From a bacterium (GTDB taxonomy: Bacteria > Chloroflexota > Dehalococcoidia > Tepidiformales > Tepidiformaceae), in NCBI GenBank assembly GCA_003577245.1, contig QEVS01000001.1:124001-188000 (forward strand): a stretch of 64,000 bases of DNA, read 5' to 3'. A program made the translations under genes and the position numbers. Under the pieces are notes generated by a model, which was given only the letters and a program-made list of their open reading frames with translations, was not told the origin of the DNA and did no database searches. Shown piece by piece: positions 8,584-16,863 of this stretch (position 1 is its first letter; the number at the start of each line of letters is the position of its first letter).

Positions 8584-8943
8584 TTAGCTGCCCGGTCCTG
8601 GCCCGGCCACATCGCTGATCAGCGAGGCCAGGCGCGCGCCCCGCTCTATCGAGGGGTCGAAGCGAAACAGCAGCTCCGGCACGCTCCGCATCTTGAGCCG
8701 GTGCATGAGCTCCGTGTGGAGGAAGTGCGCGGCTGCGTTCAGCCCGCGGAGCGCCTCCTCCCTTTCTCCGGAGTCACCCAGGTGCGACACATACACCGTG
8801 GCATGCCGCAGATCCGGCGAAACCTGCACCTCGGTGATCGATACCAGGCCCCGGGCCACCCGCGGGTCCTTCACCTCGCGCTGGATAAGCTCGCTCAACT
8901 GCTCGCGCAGCAGGTCATTGACGCGTTCGGTGCGCCTGCTCAT
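8584..8943 (-). CDS. rbfA: Ribosome-binding factor A
   Basis: 119-aa single KH-like domain protein needed for late 30S subunit maturation and 16S rRNA 5'-end processing. Family signatures: RVNDLLREQLSELIQREVKDPRV at the N-terminus, then VQVSPDLRHATVYVS and the C-terminal PELLFRFDPSIERG. Lies between infB and truB with very short gaps, so it is cotranscribed with them. Confidence 0.95.
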   Translation of the reverse strand: MSRRTERVNDLLREQLSELIQREVKDPRVARGLVSITEVQVSPDLRHATVYVSHLGDSGEREEALRGLNAAAHFLHTELMHRLKMRSVPELLFRFDPSIERGARLASLISDVAGPGPGS

Positions 8944-8966
8944 CGCTGTCTCCCCGCGGCCAGGGG

Positions 8967-10742
8967 CTAGTTGGCTCGTTCTTCGTGGAAGAACTCGAGC
9001 ACGTCGCCCTCAGCGAACTTCTCAAAGCCGCTGACGACCACGCCGCATTCGTAGCCCGTCTGCACCTCGCGCACATCGTCCTGGAAGCGCTTGAGGCCCT
9101 CACACCGGCCCTTGGCCATCTCCTGCCCGCCGCGCAGCACCCGCACGTGCAGCCCCCTGCGGATCGTCCCGTCCGTCACGTAGCACCCGGCAATGCCACC
9201 AACCCTGCTCGACTTGAATACCTGCCGAACCTCCGCATGGCCGTCTATCACGACGTTGAAGACGGGCTCGTACATCCCCGCGAGCGCCTTCTCGATGTCT
9301 TCGAGAAGCTGGTAGATGATGCCATAGGAGCGGATGTCCACCCCCGTAGCGTCCGACCGCTTCCGCGCCGATGGGTCCACCTTCGTGTTGAACGCCAGGA
9401 TGAGCCCGTTCGAAGCTTCCGCCAGCATCACATCGGAATCGTTCACGTTCCCTGTCGAAGAGTGGATTACCTTGACCTTCACTTCCGAAGTGCTCAGGCG
9501 CTCCACGGCCGCGCGAATCGCCTCCGCGCTGCCCCGCACATCGGCCTTCAGAACGATGATCAATTCCTTCAGCTTGCCCGCGCTGATCTCGTTGAAGAGC
9601 GAATCGAGGTTGACGTGGGCGTGTGCCGTCTGCTCCGAAGCTTCGCGCGCCCTCCGGCGCTCTTCAACCAGTTGCCGGGCCGTCTTCTCGTCGGCAATCA
9701 CGCGTACCCGCTCGCCCGCCTCGGGAACTTCTTCGAGGCCCATGACCACTACCGGCGCCGATGGCCCCGCCTCCCGGATGCGTTCTCCCCGGTCATCGAA
9801 CATCGCCTTCACTCGCCCGCTGATCTCCCCCGCCACAATCGCATCGCCCTGCCGGAGAGTGCCGTTCTTCACAAGCAGCGTGGCCAGGGGGCCGCGGCTC
9901 GAATCCATCTCAGCTTCAACCACAACGGCCAACGCAGGCCGGTCCGGGTTGGCCTTCAACTCCGAGATCTCGGCCACCAGGTTGATTGACTCCAGGAGGT
10001 CGTCAATCCCGGTGCCCTTGGTCGCCGACACCGGCACCGTGACGATGTCGCCGCCGTAGTCCTCAACCACCACGTTGTGTTCGGTGAGCTGCTGCTTGAT
10101 GCGGTCCGGGTTCGCCCCCGGCAGGTCAATCTTGTTGATCGCGACGATCATCGGCACGCCCGCCGCCTGCGCGTGGCTGATCGCCTCGATGGTCTGCGGC
10201 ATCACGCCGTCGTCAGCCGCCACCACAAGCACGGCAATGTCCGTCACCTGGGCCCCGCGCGCTCGCATCGCCGTGAAGGCCGCGTGCCCCGGGGTGTCGA
10301 TGAAGGTGATCTTCTTGCCGTCCCGCACCACCTGGTAGGCGCCGACGTGCTGCGTGATGCCCCCGGCCTCTCCCTCGGCCACGCGTGTCTTGCGAATCGC
10401 GTCGAGCAGGCTCGTCTTCCCGTGATCGACATGCCCGAGGATGGTCACCACCGGCGGCCGCTCCTGCAGCTTCGCAGGATCGTCGGCCTCCTCTTCCTCC
10501 ACCGGGGGGGGAGCCGGCGCAGTCTCCACCGCCTCCTCTTCCTGCGGGTCCCATCCCAGTTCCACCGCCACCACGGCCGCCGTCTCGTAGTCGATTGTCT
10601 GGTTCATCGAGGCCATGACCCCGTTGGTCATGAGCCGCTTGATGACCTCGACAGGAGACACCGTGAGCAGGTCGCCCAGTTCCTTCACGGTTAGCGCCAT
10701 CGGTATCGTCACCGGCCGGGTCGAAGAGGTTTGTGCCGACAT
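8967..10742 (-). CDS. infB: Translation initiation factor IF-2
   Basis: 591-aa GTPase that delivers fMet-tRNA to the 30S subunit. A short IF2-N domain (residues 15-65) and an acidic proline-rich linker precede the G domain: G1 GHVDHGKT (103-110), G3 DTPGH, G4 NKID. Domains II-IV follow. The N-terminal region is much shorter than in enterics (about 890 aa) but typical of compact lineages. Its ATG overlaps the rnpM stop (ATGA), so translation is coupled. Confidence 0.97.
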   Translation of the reverse strand: MSAQTSSTRPVTIPMALTVKELGDLLTVSPVEVIKRLMTNGVMASMNQTIDYETAAVVAVELGWDPQEEEAVETAPAPPPVEEEEADDPAKLQERPPVVTILGHVDHGKTSLLDAIRKTRVAEGEAGGITQHVGAYQVVRDGKKITFIDTPGHAAFTAMRARGAQVTDIAVLVVAADDGVMPQTIEAISHAQAAGVPMIVAINKIDLPGANPDRIKQQLTEHNVVVEDYGGDIVTVPVSATKGTGIDDLLESINLVAEISELKANPDRPALAVVVEAEMDSSRGPLATLLVKNGTLRQGDAIVAGEISGRVKAMFDDRGERIREAGPSAPVVVMGLEEVPEAGERVRVIADEKTARQLVEERRRAREASEQTAHAHVNLDSLFNEISAGKLKELIIVLKADVRGSAEAIRAAVERLSTSEVKVKVIHSSTGNVNDSDVMLAEASNGLILAFNTKVDPSARKRSDATGVDIRSYGIIYQLLEDIEKALAGMYEPVFNVVIDGHAEVRQVFKSSRVGGIAGCYVTDGTIRRGLHVRVLRGGQEMAKGRCEGLKRFQDDVREVQTGYECGVVVSGFEKFAEGDVLEFFHEERAN

Positions 10743-11047
10743 CAGGTTTCGCTTTCTTCAGCCGGCAACGACATACCGTAGGCTTGCAACGCCTCGACGT
10801 CTTCTTTCGCCGGGGTGAACTTGAGTGCGTGAGTTATCGTACCGCGTTTCAGCGCTTTCTCCCAGCAGGGCCGGCTGGCGTGCAGGTAGGCCCCCCTCCC
10901 GTTCGCCTTTCCCGTTGGGTCAACCAGCAAACGCTGTTCCGGTGTTCGCACAATGCGGATCAAGGCCCGCTTGCCCGCCTCTTCCCTGCAGCCGATGCAC
11001 GTGCGCTGCGGTACGTGCCGGGGACGTGCTCCCTTCGCTGCCATCAT
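10742..11047 (-). CDS. rnpM: YlxR family RNA-binding protein (RnpM)
   Basis: 101-aa basic protein with the YlxR signature RTCIGC near residue 15, then RIVRTPE, DPTGKANGRGAYLH and the C-terminal ALKRGTITHALK. In Bacillus the family member binds RNase P RNA and modulates its activity, hence RnpM. It occupies the standard slot between nusA and infB and overlaps the infB start by 4 bp. The ribosomal L7Ae-like gene often found next to it is absent here. Confidence 0.9.
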   Translation of the reverse strand: MMAAKGARPRHVPQRTCIGCREEAGKRALIRIVRTPEQRLLVDPTGKANGRGAYLHASRPCWEKALKRGTITHALKFTPAKEDVEALQAYGMSLPAEESET

Positions 11048-11057
11048 CGCCCCGTCC

Positions 11058-12575
11058 CTAGTGAATGCGGCCCGAGTAGTCCACGTCCTCCATCTCCTCT
11101 TCCTCTTCGAACCGCGCCGCGCGCTTCACCTTCTTCGTTGAAGCTTTCTTGGCTTCCGGCGTCTCCTCCGCTACCTTCGGCAGGACATCTTCGGCAAAGC
11201 GAATGGTGGTCGGCCGCGCTTCGGGCGCAACCATCGTGGGCACCTCATACTCCTCTTCTTCCTCCTCCTCCTCGTACTCGTCGCCGTAGTCCTCTGACTC
11301 GCGCTCCTCGCCCCGGGGAATGGGCATCCCGGCAAGCGCATCGGCAAACGAAGTGACCTCTTCCTCCACCACTTCCGCCTGTGCTGGCGGCGCAATCGGC
11401 GGAGCAACGTGCACTGGCTCCTCCGCCACCTCCACGACTGCCTCTTCCACCTCGTGGATGATGTCAATATCCGGGACTTCACCGGGGGCGAACGCCTCGA
11501 ATGAGCTCGGTTGTTCCTCTTCACCCCGGGCCCGCGCCTCCGCGGCCGACTGGCTGAGAATGTCAATCCGCCAGCCCGTCAGCTTCGCCGCCAGGCGCGC
11601 GTTCTGCCCTTCCTTGCCAATCGCCAGCGAGAGCATCCGGTCGGGCACCACCAGGGTGGCTCGCCTCTCTTCCGGGTCGACCTCAACGTCCACCACCTGG
11701 GCCGGGCTGAGCGCGTTCGAAACAAAGTTCGCCGCGTCCGGATCCCACTTGATGACATCGATCCGCTCGCCACCCAGCTCGTTCACGATGTTCTGGATCC
11801 GTGAACCGCGCATGCCCACGCAGGCGCCTATCGGGTCGATGCTCGGCACGCGCGAATGGACCGCGACCTTGCTCCGGTACCCGCCATCGCGCGCGATCGA
11901 CTTTATCTCCACCGTGCCGCTTGCAATCTCGGGCACTTCCGTTTCGAAGAGCCGCCGCAGGAGGTTCCGGTGCGTACGGCTGACGATGATCTGGGGGCCC
12001 TTCACCGCCTTCTGCACTTCAAGGAGCAGCACCTTCACGCGTTGTCCCGAGCGCAGGTGCTCGTTCCTCACCTGCTCGCTGAACGGCAGGACCGCTTCTG
12101 TCCCCCGGCCCAGTTCGAGAATGATCTGGCGCGGCTCGATGCGCTGCACCGTGCCGATTACCACCTCGTTCTCGCGACCCGCATACTCGTCGAAAACCGC
12201 GTCGCGCTCTGCCTCACGCAGACGCTGGAGCACCACCTGCTTCGCCGTCTGCGCAGCGATCCGTCCCGCATGGTCTGGAATCTTGATCTCGAAGTCGAGC
12301 ACATCGCCCGGGGCCACGCTGGCCTTGTAGCGCCTTGCCTCCGTAAGAGCGATCTCGATGTTCGGCTCTTCAACCTCTTCGACAACCGTCTTCTGCATGT
12401 ACGCGTGGATATCGCCCGACTCCGCGTCGATCTTCGCGTAGATGTTGGGAGCGTTCTCGCCCTCTCGCCTGTAAGCGGAAGTCAGCGCCGCCTCAACCGC
12501 CTCGAAGACGATCTCCTTCGGCAGGTTCTTCTCCGCGGCCAGCTGGCCTATGGCAAGCAGAAACTCGTTCTTCAT
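11058..12575 (-). CDS. nusA: Transcription termination/antitermination factor NusA
   Basis: 505-aa RNA-polymerase-associated factor. The N-terminal domain ([21 protein letters not shown]), S1 domain (about 130-200), and tandem KH domains with [25 protein letters not shown] and [20 protein letters not shown] are all clear. The C-terminus carries an unusual, very acidic Glu-rich extension of about 140 residues ([14 protein letters not shown] and [12 protein letters not shown]). I chose the ATG at 12575 because family alignment begins there. An upstream in-frame GTG would translate through the promoter and hairpin. No rimP precedes it; proS does. A terminator-like hairpin ends 16 nt upstream of the ATG. 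Confidence 0.95.
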   Translation of the reverse strand: MKNEFLLAIGQLAAEKNLPKEIVFEAVEAALTSAYRREGENAPNIYAKIDAESGDIHAYMQKTVVEEVEEPNIEIALTEARRYKASVAPGDVLDFEIKIPDHAGRIAAQTAKQVVLQRLREAERDAVFDEYAGRENEVVIGTVQRIEPRQIILELGRGTEAVLPFSEQVRNEHLRSGQRVKVLLLEVQKAVKGPQIIVSRTHRNLLRRLFETEVPEIASGTVEIKSIARDGGYRSKVAVHSRVPSIDPIGACVGMRGSRIQNIVNELGGERIDVIKWDPDAANFVSNALSPAQVVDVEVDPEERRATLVVPDRMLSLAIGKEGQNARLAAKLTGWRIDILSQSAAEARARGEEEQPSSFEAFAPGEVPDIDIIHEVEEAVVEVAEEPVHVAPPIAPPAQAEVVEEEVTSFADALAGMPIPRGEERESEDYGDEYEEEEEEEEYEVPTMVAPEARPTTIRFAEDVLPKVAEETPEAKKASTKKVKRAARFEEEEEMEDVDYSGRIH

Positions 12576-12584
12576 AACCTCAAC

Positions 12585-12608
12585 AAAAAAGTGGACCCGA
12601 GGGCCCAC
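12585..12608 (-). terminator. Intrinsic terminator / possible attenuator in the nusA leader
   Basis: On the minus strand GTGGGCC pairs with GGTCCAC (one G-U pair) around a 4-nt CTCG loop, followed at once by TTTTTTGTT. This is a textbook intrinsic terminator. It lies downstream of a good promoter (12635-12663) and just before the nusA ATG, so it would stop most transcripts before nusA. In Bacillus subtilis NusA limits its own operon through a NusA-dependent leader terminator, and this could be the equivalent. It would also catch read-through from proS. Confidence 0.7.
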
Positions 12609-12634
12609 TCCCGAAAGGAATGCGTTCCCTGCGA

Positions 12635-12663
12635 AGTATAGCACGCGCCGCCCGCAGGGCTAA
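12635..12663 (-). promoter_or_regulatory. Promoter of the nusA-rnpM-infB-rbfA-truB block
   Basis: On the minus strand TATACT (12635-12640) is preceded by TGC, an extended -10. A 17-bp spacer separates it from TTAGCC (12658-12663), a weak -35. The predicted start near 12628 gives a leader of about 53 nt that contains the terminator-like hairpin. Confidence 0.6.
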
Positions 12664-12685
12664 CGCCCGGAGCGGAACCCGTGTC

Positions 12686-14392
12686 TCAGACGCGCGCTCC
12701 TCGCAGAGCCGCCACTACCTCTCCCGCCAGCTCTCGGAGCGCGACGATCCGTGTCTCGCCCGTGCGCCGCGCGCGAAACTCCACGCCCCCCTTCTCCAGC
12801 GCCCGAGGGCTCACGGTGATGCGAACCGGCATGCCCAGCAGGTCCGCGTCCTTGAACTTGATCCCGGCGGAATCGTCGCGGTCGTCGATGAGGGCCGATA
12901 GCCCGGCCTCCGCGAGCGCCGCCTCGAGGGCGGCGAGCGCCTCGGCCACTGGCGCCTGGTCGAGGTTGAGGGCGACGATGTGGACGTCGTAGGGCGCGAC
13001 TTCCGGTGGCCAGGTGATGCCGTTCTCATCGTGGTTCGCCTCGATGGCTGCCGCCAGCATCCTCTCCAGGCCGATGCCGTAGCAGCCCATCACAACGGGC
13101 TGGCGTTCACCCTTCTCATCGAGATACGAAACTCCCATCGACTCCGCGTAGACGGTGCCGAGCTTGAACACATGGCCCATCTCGATTCCCCGGCGCGTCT
13201 CCAGCGCGGCCCCGCAGTTGAGGCAGGCATCACCCGCCCGTGCGAGAGCAAGGTCAGCGATGGCACCGGCACTCCAGTCGCGCCCGTGATTCACGTTCCG
13301 GTAATGCTGGCCGTCCTCGTTTGCCCCGGCGACGAGGTTGGGGGCGCCAGTCACGCTGGCGTCTGCCACTATCTCCAGCCCCGTGAGGCCAACGGGCCCG
13401 GCCGAACCCGGGACGAGCCCCACAGCGCGAGCCGCCACGTCGTCCAGTGGTTCGATCTCCCGCGCCTTGAGCAGGTTCTTCAGCTTCGTTTCGTTCACAT
13501 CCAGGTCGCCCCGAATCGCCACGAAGACTGGCCTGCCGTCTACCCGGTAGAAGACCGCCTTGCACGTTTGCCTGCGTTCGACTCCCAGGAATGCCGCGAG
13601 GCCGGCAATCGTCTTCTGGCCCGGCGTCGCCACCTTCTCAAGCGGGGCCGCATCTCCGGGCAGCGGTGGTGGAGGCTGGAACTCCGCCTTCTCCGCATTC
13701 GCCGCGTACCCGCAGCCCGGGCAGAGCAGCACCTCATCCTCCCCCATCTCCGAAAGAAAGACGAACTCCTGGCTGTCCTTGCCGCCAATTGCCCCCGAAT
13801 CCGCTGCCACGGGGATTACTGGCACCCCGGCCCGCGCAAAGATCCGCACATACGCCTCGAAAGCCAGCTGGTACGACTCGTCGAGCGCCTCCCAGCCCGC
13901 ATCGAAGCTGTAAGCGTCCTTCATGATGAACTCCCGCAGGCGGATGAGCCCCCCTCGGGGGCGTGCCTCGTCGCGGAACTTCGTCTGGATCTGGTAGAGC
14001 GTCACCGGGAGGTCGCGGTAACTCTGGATCGAGCGTGAGGCAAGGAAGCTAACCGCCTCCTCATGCGTGGGTCCAAGCGCAAACCCCCGCTCCTTGCGGT
14101 CGGCCAGGCGAAACAGAGTCTGCCCCATGGCCTCGGCCCGGCCGCTCTGTTCCCACAGCTCGATAGGGTGCAGCGCCGGCAGGTGGATCTCCTGCGCGCC
14201 GCTTCGGTCCATCTCCTCGCGGATGATGGCCTCAATGCGGCGCACCGTGCGCCAGCCAAGCGGCGTGAAACAGTAGAGCCCCGCCGCCAGCGGCATCACC
14301 AGGCCGGCGCGCAACAGAAGCCGGTGGCTCGGTAGCTCGGCATCGGCCGGCGGTTCGCGCAGGGTCTTCAGGAGCAGCTTGCTCATCCGCAT
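12686..14392 (-). CDS. proS: Prolyl-tRNA synthetase, bacterial type with editing domain
   Basis: 568-aa class II synthetase that charges tRNA-Pro. Motif 2 (TKFRDEARPRGG, then LREFIMKDAYSFD), motif 3 (GCYGIGLERMLAA) and the C-terminal anticodon-binding domain are present. Between motifs 2 and 3 is the INS/YbaK-type domain (about residues 225-370, containing CKAVFYRVDGRPVFVAIRGD) that hydrolyses Ala-tRNA-Pro. Two in-frame ATGs (14392 and 14386) are possible; the second gives MSKLLLKTLRE, the usual family start. It lies 60 bp from dtd on the same strand, giving a translation quality-control pair. Confidence 0.95.
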   Translation of the reverse strand: MRMSKLLLKTLREPPADAELPSHRLLLRAGLVMPLAAGLYCFTPLGWRTVRRIEAIIREEMDRSGAQEIHLPALHPIELWEQSGRAEAMGQTLFRLADRKERGFALGPTHEEAVSFLASRSIQSYRDLPVTLYQIQTKFRDEARPRGGLIRLREFIMKDAYSFDAGWEALDESYQLAFEAYVRIFARAGVPVIPVAADSGAIGGKDSQEFVFLSEMGEDEVLLCPGCGYAANAEKAEFQPPPPLPGDAAPLEKVATPGQKTIAGLAAFLGVERRQTCKAVFYRVDGRPVFVAIRGDLDVNETKLKNLLKAREIEPLDDVAARAVGLVPGSAGPVGLTGLEIVADASVTGAPNLVAGANEDGQHYRNVNHGRDWSAGAIADLALARAGDACLNCGAALETRRGIEMGHVFKLGTVYAESMGVSYLDEKGERQPVVMGCYGIGLERMLAAAIEANHDENGITWPPEVAPYDVHIVALNLDQAPVAEALAALEAALAEAGLSALIDDRDDSAGIKFKDADLLGMPVRITVSPRALEKGGVEFRARRTGETRIVALRELAGEVVAALRGARV

Positions 14393-14452
14393 CGGCAGGG
14401 AGCCCTCGTGCCTTGGTGTGTTTCGAACGTTGCGGCCGCGGCGCCATTGCGG

Positions 14453-14917
14453 TCAAGCCCGGCGCGGACGGTCGAGCTCCTCCGTATCGATGATTAGCGT
14501 CACCGGCCCCTGGTTCACGAGCTCAACTCCCATGTGCGCGCCGAATTCCCCCCGCTCGCAGCGAATCCCTTCGCCCTCGATGGCGGCGCAGAACGCCTCA
14601 TAGAGCTCCCGCGCCACCACCGGGGATGCAGCCCGGTCAAACGAAGGGCGCTTCCCTCGCCGGACATCTCCGTAGAGCGTGAACTGGCTGATCCCCAGCA
14701 CGGCGCCACCGGCATCGGCAAGCGAGAGGTTCATCTTCCCCGCCGTATCTTCGAAGACGCGGAGCCCGGCCACCTTCGCTGCGAGCCTCACAGCGTCGGA
14801 TTCTGTGTCTGAAGCAGATACGCCGAGCAACACGACGAACCCCGCTCCTATCTCTCCCACAGTTCGCCCGGCCACGGTCACCCTGGCGCAGGAAACGCGC
14901 TGTACTACTGCTCGCAC
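14453..14917 (-). CDS. dtd: D-aminoacyl-tRNA deacylase
   Basis: About 154-aa homodimeric enzyme that removes D-amino acids mischarged on tRNA. Signatures are VRAVVQRVS at the N-terminus, [10 protein letters not shown] with the active-site Gln-Phe-Thr, and VNQGPVTL for the Gly-cisPro motif that rejects L-amino acids (SGPVT or NQGPVT in the family). I set the start at the GTG of VRAVVQ because family members begin there and GAGGGG lies just upstream; an ATG six codons earlier is possible. It overlaps the end of the upstream TetR gene by 13 bp and precedes proS. Confidence 0.93.
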   Translation of the reverse strand: MRAVVQRVSCARVTVAGRTVGEIGAGFVVLLGVSASDTESDAVRLAAKVAGLRVFEDTAGKMNLSLADAGGAVLGISQFTLYGDVRRGKRPSFDRAASPVVARELYEAFCAAIEGEGIRCERGEFGAHMGVELVNQGPVTLIIDTEELDRPRRA

Positions 14918-15600
14918 GGCCCCTCGGCAGTGCATGCCCTCCCCAGGGGAAACATCGTGCGGGCCATCGCCTTTGCCCGGTCGCGAAACGCCGGGTCGCG
15001 AATCACATCGGCCGTGCCGCTGCCATGGTCAATCTGGGTGTTCATGTAGATGCCGTGAATGAGCATGGCAAGCGAGTCAGCCATCGCGGCCGATTCTTCG
15101 GCGCTGAATGCTGTCTCAAAGTGCCGCGCCATGTACTGCCTCCAGACAGTCATAGTCTGGCTGCGAAGCGCCATGGCTGTCCGGTCGCGCGCCAGCACCT
15201 GGCGCGCCATCAGGCGAAGGAATCCATCCCGTGCCACTGCACCGTCGAACATGACGTCGACCAGGTGTTCCAGCACCTCGGGCCCCATTGCCTCACCGGA
15301 CGGAACGTCGCCCAGCATCCTCGATTCCGGGATCTGCCAGACGGCATCGAGAATTTCGCGCTTGGAGCGGAAGTGGTAGTAGAGCGCGGCGTCGGTGAGG
15401 CCCGCCTTTGCGCCTATGTCCTTCACCGTGGTCCCGTCGAACCCCCTGGTGGCGAACAGCTCATGCGCCGCTTCGAGAATGCGCGTGCGCGTCGCATCGC
15501 CCCCTCGTTTCGCCGCACCCGCGCCAGCACGCGGGTCGGCGGCTCCGGCTCCTGTTTCCGGGCGGGCCGGGGTTACCGCTGGCTGTCGGGAGGCTGGCAT
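14905..15600 (-). CDS. TetR-family transcriptional regulator
   Basis: 231-aa regulator. A low-complexity Ala/Pro/Gly-rich tail (residues 1-35) precedes a TetR helix-turn-helix ([20 protein letters not shown], then [21 protein letters not shown]). A variable ligand domain follows. The start at 15600 was chosen because the reading frame upstream runs through the neighbouring gene and is not family-like. It overlaps the end of the upstream TetR gene by 28 bp and the start of dtd by 13 bp, so it is cotranscribed with both. Its HTH is close to that of its neighbour (both end [13 protein letters not shown]), suggesting an old tandem duplication. The ligand is unknown. Confidence 0.88.
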   Translation of the reverse strand: MPASRQPAVTPARPETGAGAADPRAGAGAAKRGGDATRTRILEAAHELFATRGFDGTTVKDIGAKAGLTDAALYYHFRSKREILDAVWQIPESRMLGDVPSGEAMGPEVLEHLVDVMFDGAVARDGFLRLMARQVLARDRTAMALRSQTMTVWRQYMARHFETAFSAEESAAMADSLAMLIHGIYMNTQIDHGSGTADVIRDPAFRDRAKAMARTMFPLGRACTAEGPCEQ

Positions 15601-16187
15601 GGCAGAGCCTGCTTGATGATGCGGCGCAGGCGCCGGCGGTACGAATCCTGGTTCACCACCTCCCGGAACTCGTCGCCGTGCTGCAGGACGGTGTCGTAGA
15701 GAAGACCGCACACGGCGTGGAAAACAGTATCGAGGACGAGCTCCCCGGCTTCGCCGTAGAGAGCCTGCGCCGAAGGCAGAGTCCCCGCCCGGAACCGGTC
15801 GAGGAGCCCCTGGCGGAAACCAGTCGCGCACGTGTCTCCGCTCAGCACCTGTTCGAGCAGGATTCGCAGGTGTGCCCAGCTTCGTGCCCACGCGTAGAAG
15901 CGCTCTTCGATGTCGTCCGCCAGCTCGTCCTGCGAGAGGCTGGACTCATGCAGCACCGGCACCATGTCGGCCGGCACGCAGGTCCAGATGGCATCCAGGA
16001 TTTCGCGCTTGGAGCGAAAGTGGTAGTAGAGCGCCGGGTCCGTGATGTTGCAGCGCTCGGCGATCGCCTTGACCGTCGTGGCTTCGTACCCATCTCTCGC
16101 GAAAAGCTCAGTGGCAGCGCGAACAATCAGGGCGCGCGTGATGGCGCCACTCCCCAACCGCTCCCGGTTTCGCGCGGGCTGAGCCAT
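15573..16187 (-). CDS. TetR-family transcriptional regulator
   Basis: 204-aa repressor-type protein with the HTH at residues 17-65 ([38 protein letters not shown]). The C-terminal helical domain has no recognisable ligand signature. It begins a minus-strand run with a second TetR gene, dtd and proS. A -10 TATACT ends 9 nt before the ATG and lies inside an inverted repeat TTACCG-N10-CGGTAA, which looks like an autoregulatory operator. The transcript would have almost no leader. Confidence 0.9.
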   Translation of the reverse strand: MAQPARNRERLGSGAITRALIVRAATELFARDGYEATTVKAIAERCNITDPALYYHFRSKREILDAIWTCVPADMVPVLHESSLSQDELADDIEERFYAWARSWAHLRILLEQVLSGDTCATGFRQGLLDRFRAGTLPSAQALYGEAGELVLDTVFHAVCGLLYDTVLQHGDEFREVVNQDSYRRRLRRIIKQALPCQPPDSQR

Positions 16188-16209
16188 TTACCGGGCAGTA
16201 TAGCGGTAA
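16188..16209 (-). promoter_or_regulatory. TetR promoter with overlapping operator candidate
   Basis: TTACCG (16188-16193) and CGGTAA (16204-16209) form a perfect inverted repeat with a 10-bp spacer. The -10 hexamer TATACT (minus strand, 16197-16202) lies in the centre. A TTGAGC (16222-16227) is a possible -35 at 19 bp. The layout fits self-repression of the TetR gene that starts at 16187. Confidence 0.5.
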
Positions 16210-16263
16210 GAGGCGTCCCATGCTCAAGCGGCAAATCGCCTATTCAGTTACGAACATCATTCG

Positions 16264-16278
16264 ATCGTGAATCACGAT
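16264..16278. repeat. 15-bp palindrome at the end of the FmdB-type gene
   Basis: ATCGTGA-A-TCACGAT is a perfect inverted repeat with a single central base. It overlaps the stop codon of the zinc-ribbon gene and lies about 77 bp upstream of the TetR gene at 16187. It may be an operator or a short hairpin. No run of T follows. Confidence 0.4.
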
Positions 16279-16550
16279 GCAGCAGCGGCCTCGGAACTCG
16301 AGTCTGCAGGCGGCGCCTCGCTCTTGCCTGCGCCTTCTGTCGAGGGTGTGTCGGAAACCGACGTCGAGCGGCTCTTGCCGTCGGTCGCGTAAAAGCCGCT
16401 GCCCTTGAACACCACCCGCGGAGCGTGGAGCACCCGCTTGGCAATCCCCTTGCCGCACTCCTCGCAGGTGTGCGTGGTTTCGGCGGAAAAGCTCTGCTGG
16501 AGGTCGTAGGTGGCCTTGCACGCAGGGCAGTGGTATTCGTACGTCGGCAT
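16272..16550 (-). CDS. FmdB-family zinc-ribbon protein
   Basis: 92-aa protein with the FmdB signature: start MPTYEYHCPAC, then a second cysteine pair TCEECGK, and VFKGSGFYATDGKS. The two CxxC pairs would hold a zinc ribbon. The last 30 residues are a Ser/Ala/Glu-rich tail. First described as a regulator of formamidase and amidase genes in Methylophilus; its role in most bacteria is unknown. The start at 16550 is the family start; an upstream extension of the frame is not family-like. Confidence 0.88.
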   Translation of the reverse strand: MPTYEYHCPACKATYDLQQSFSAETTHTCEECGKGIAKRVLHAPRVVFKGSGFYATDGKSRSTSVSDTPSTEGAGKSEAPPADSSSEAAAAS

Positions 16551-16692
16551 CGGCAATCCCTGCACCCGCTGAATGGCTGGCTCCCTCAGGTAACCCGCGG
16601 GTGGGCTGTGACTCAAATTGTTCCGGCCTTGGCACTCGCCTGTCAACAGTGCTAAGAGCAGAAAACCGTTAGTGCCACGCCCGCGGCAGTCC

Positions 16693-16698
16693 CATAAT
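16693..16698 (+). promoter_or_regulatory. -10 element of tRNA-Ser
   Basis: CATAAT matches the -10 consensus at 5 of 6 positions and ends 7 nt before the first tRNA base, so the transcript would start almost at the mature 5' end. A TTAGTG 18 bp upstream is a weak -35. Confidence 0.4.
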
Positions 16699-16705
16699 GG
16701 AAGGC

Positions 16706-16795
<90 letters not shown>

Positions 16796-16828
16796 CCACC
16801 GCCTCTACCGGTTACCGCCACCCGCTGG

Positions 16829-16834
16829 TAGGCT
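16829..16834 (+). promoter_or_regulatory. -10 element upstream of sucC
   Basis: TAGGCT resembles the -10 hexamers seen at other promoters in this window (TAGGCT, TAGACT, TAGAAT). It lies 30 nt before the TTG start at 16864. No clear -35 is visible. Transcription could also continue from tRNA-Ser. Confidence 0.3.
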
Positions 16835-16863
16835 TGGCTCGCACACCCCTCCCGGAGACCAGC

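Noticed and set aside
15601-15891. N-terminal extension of the first TetR protein
   Set aside because: The extra 97 codons lie inside the second TetR gene in another frame and have random composition.
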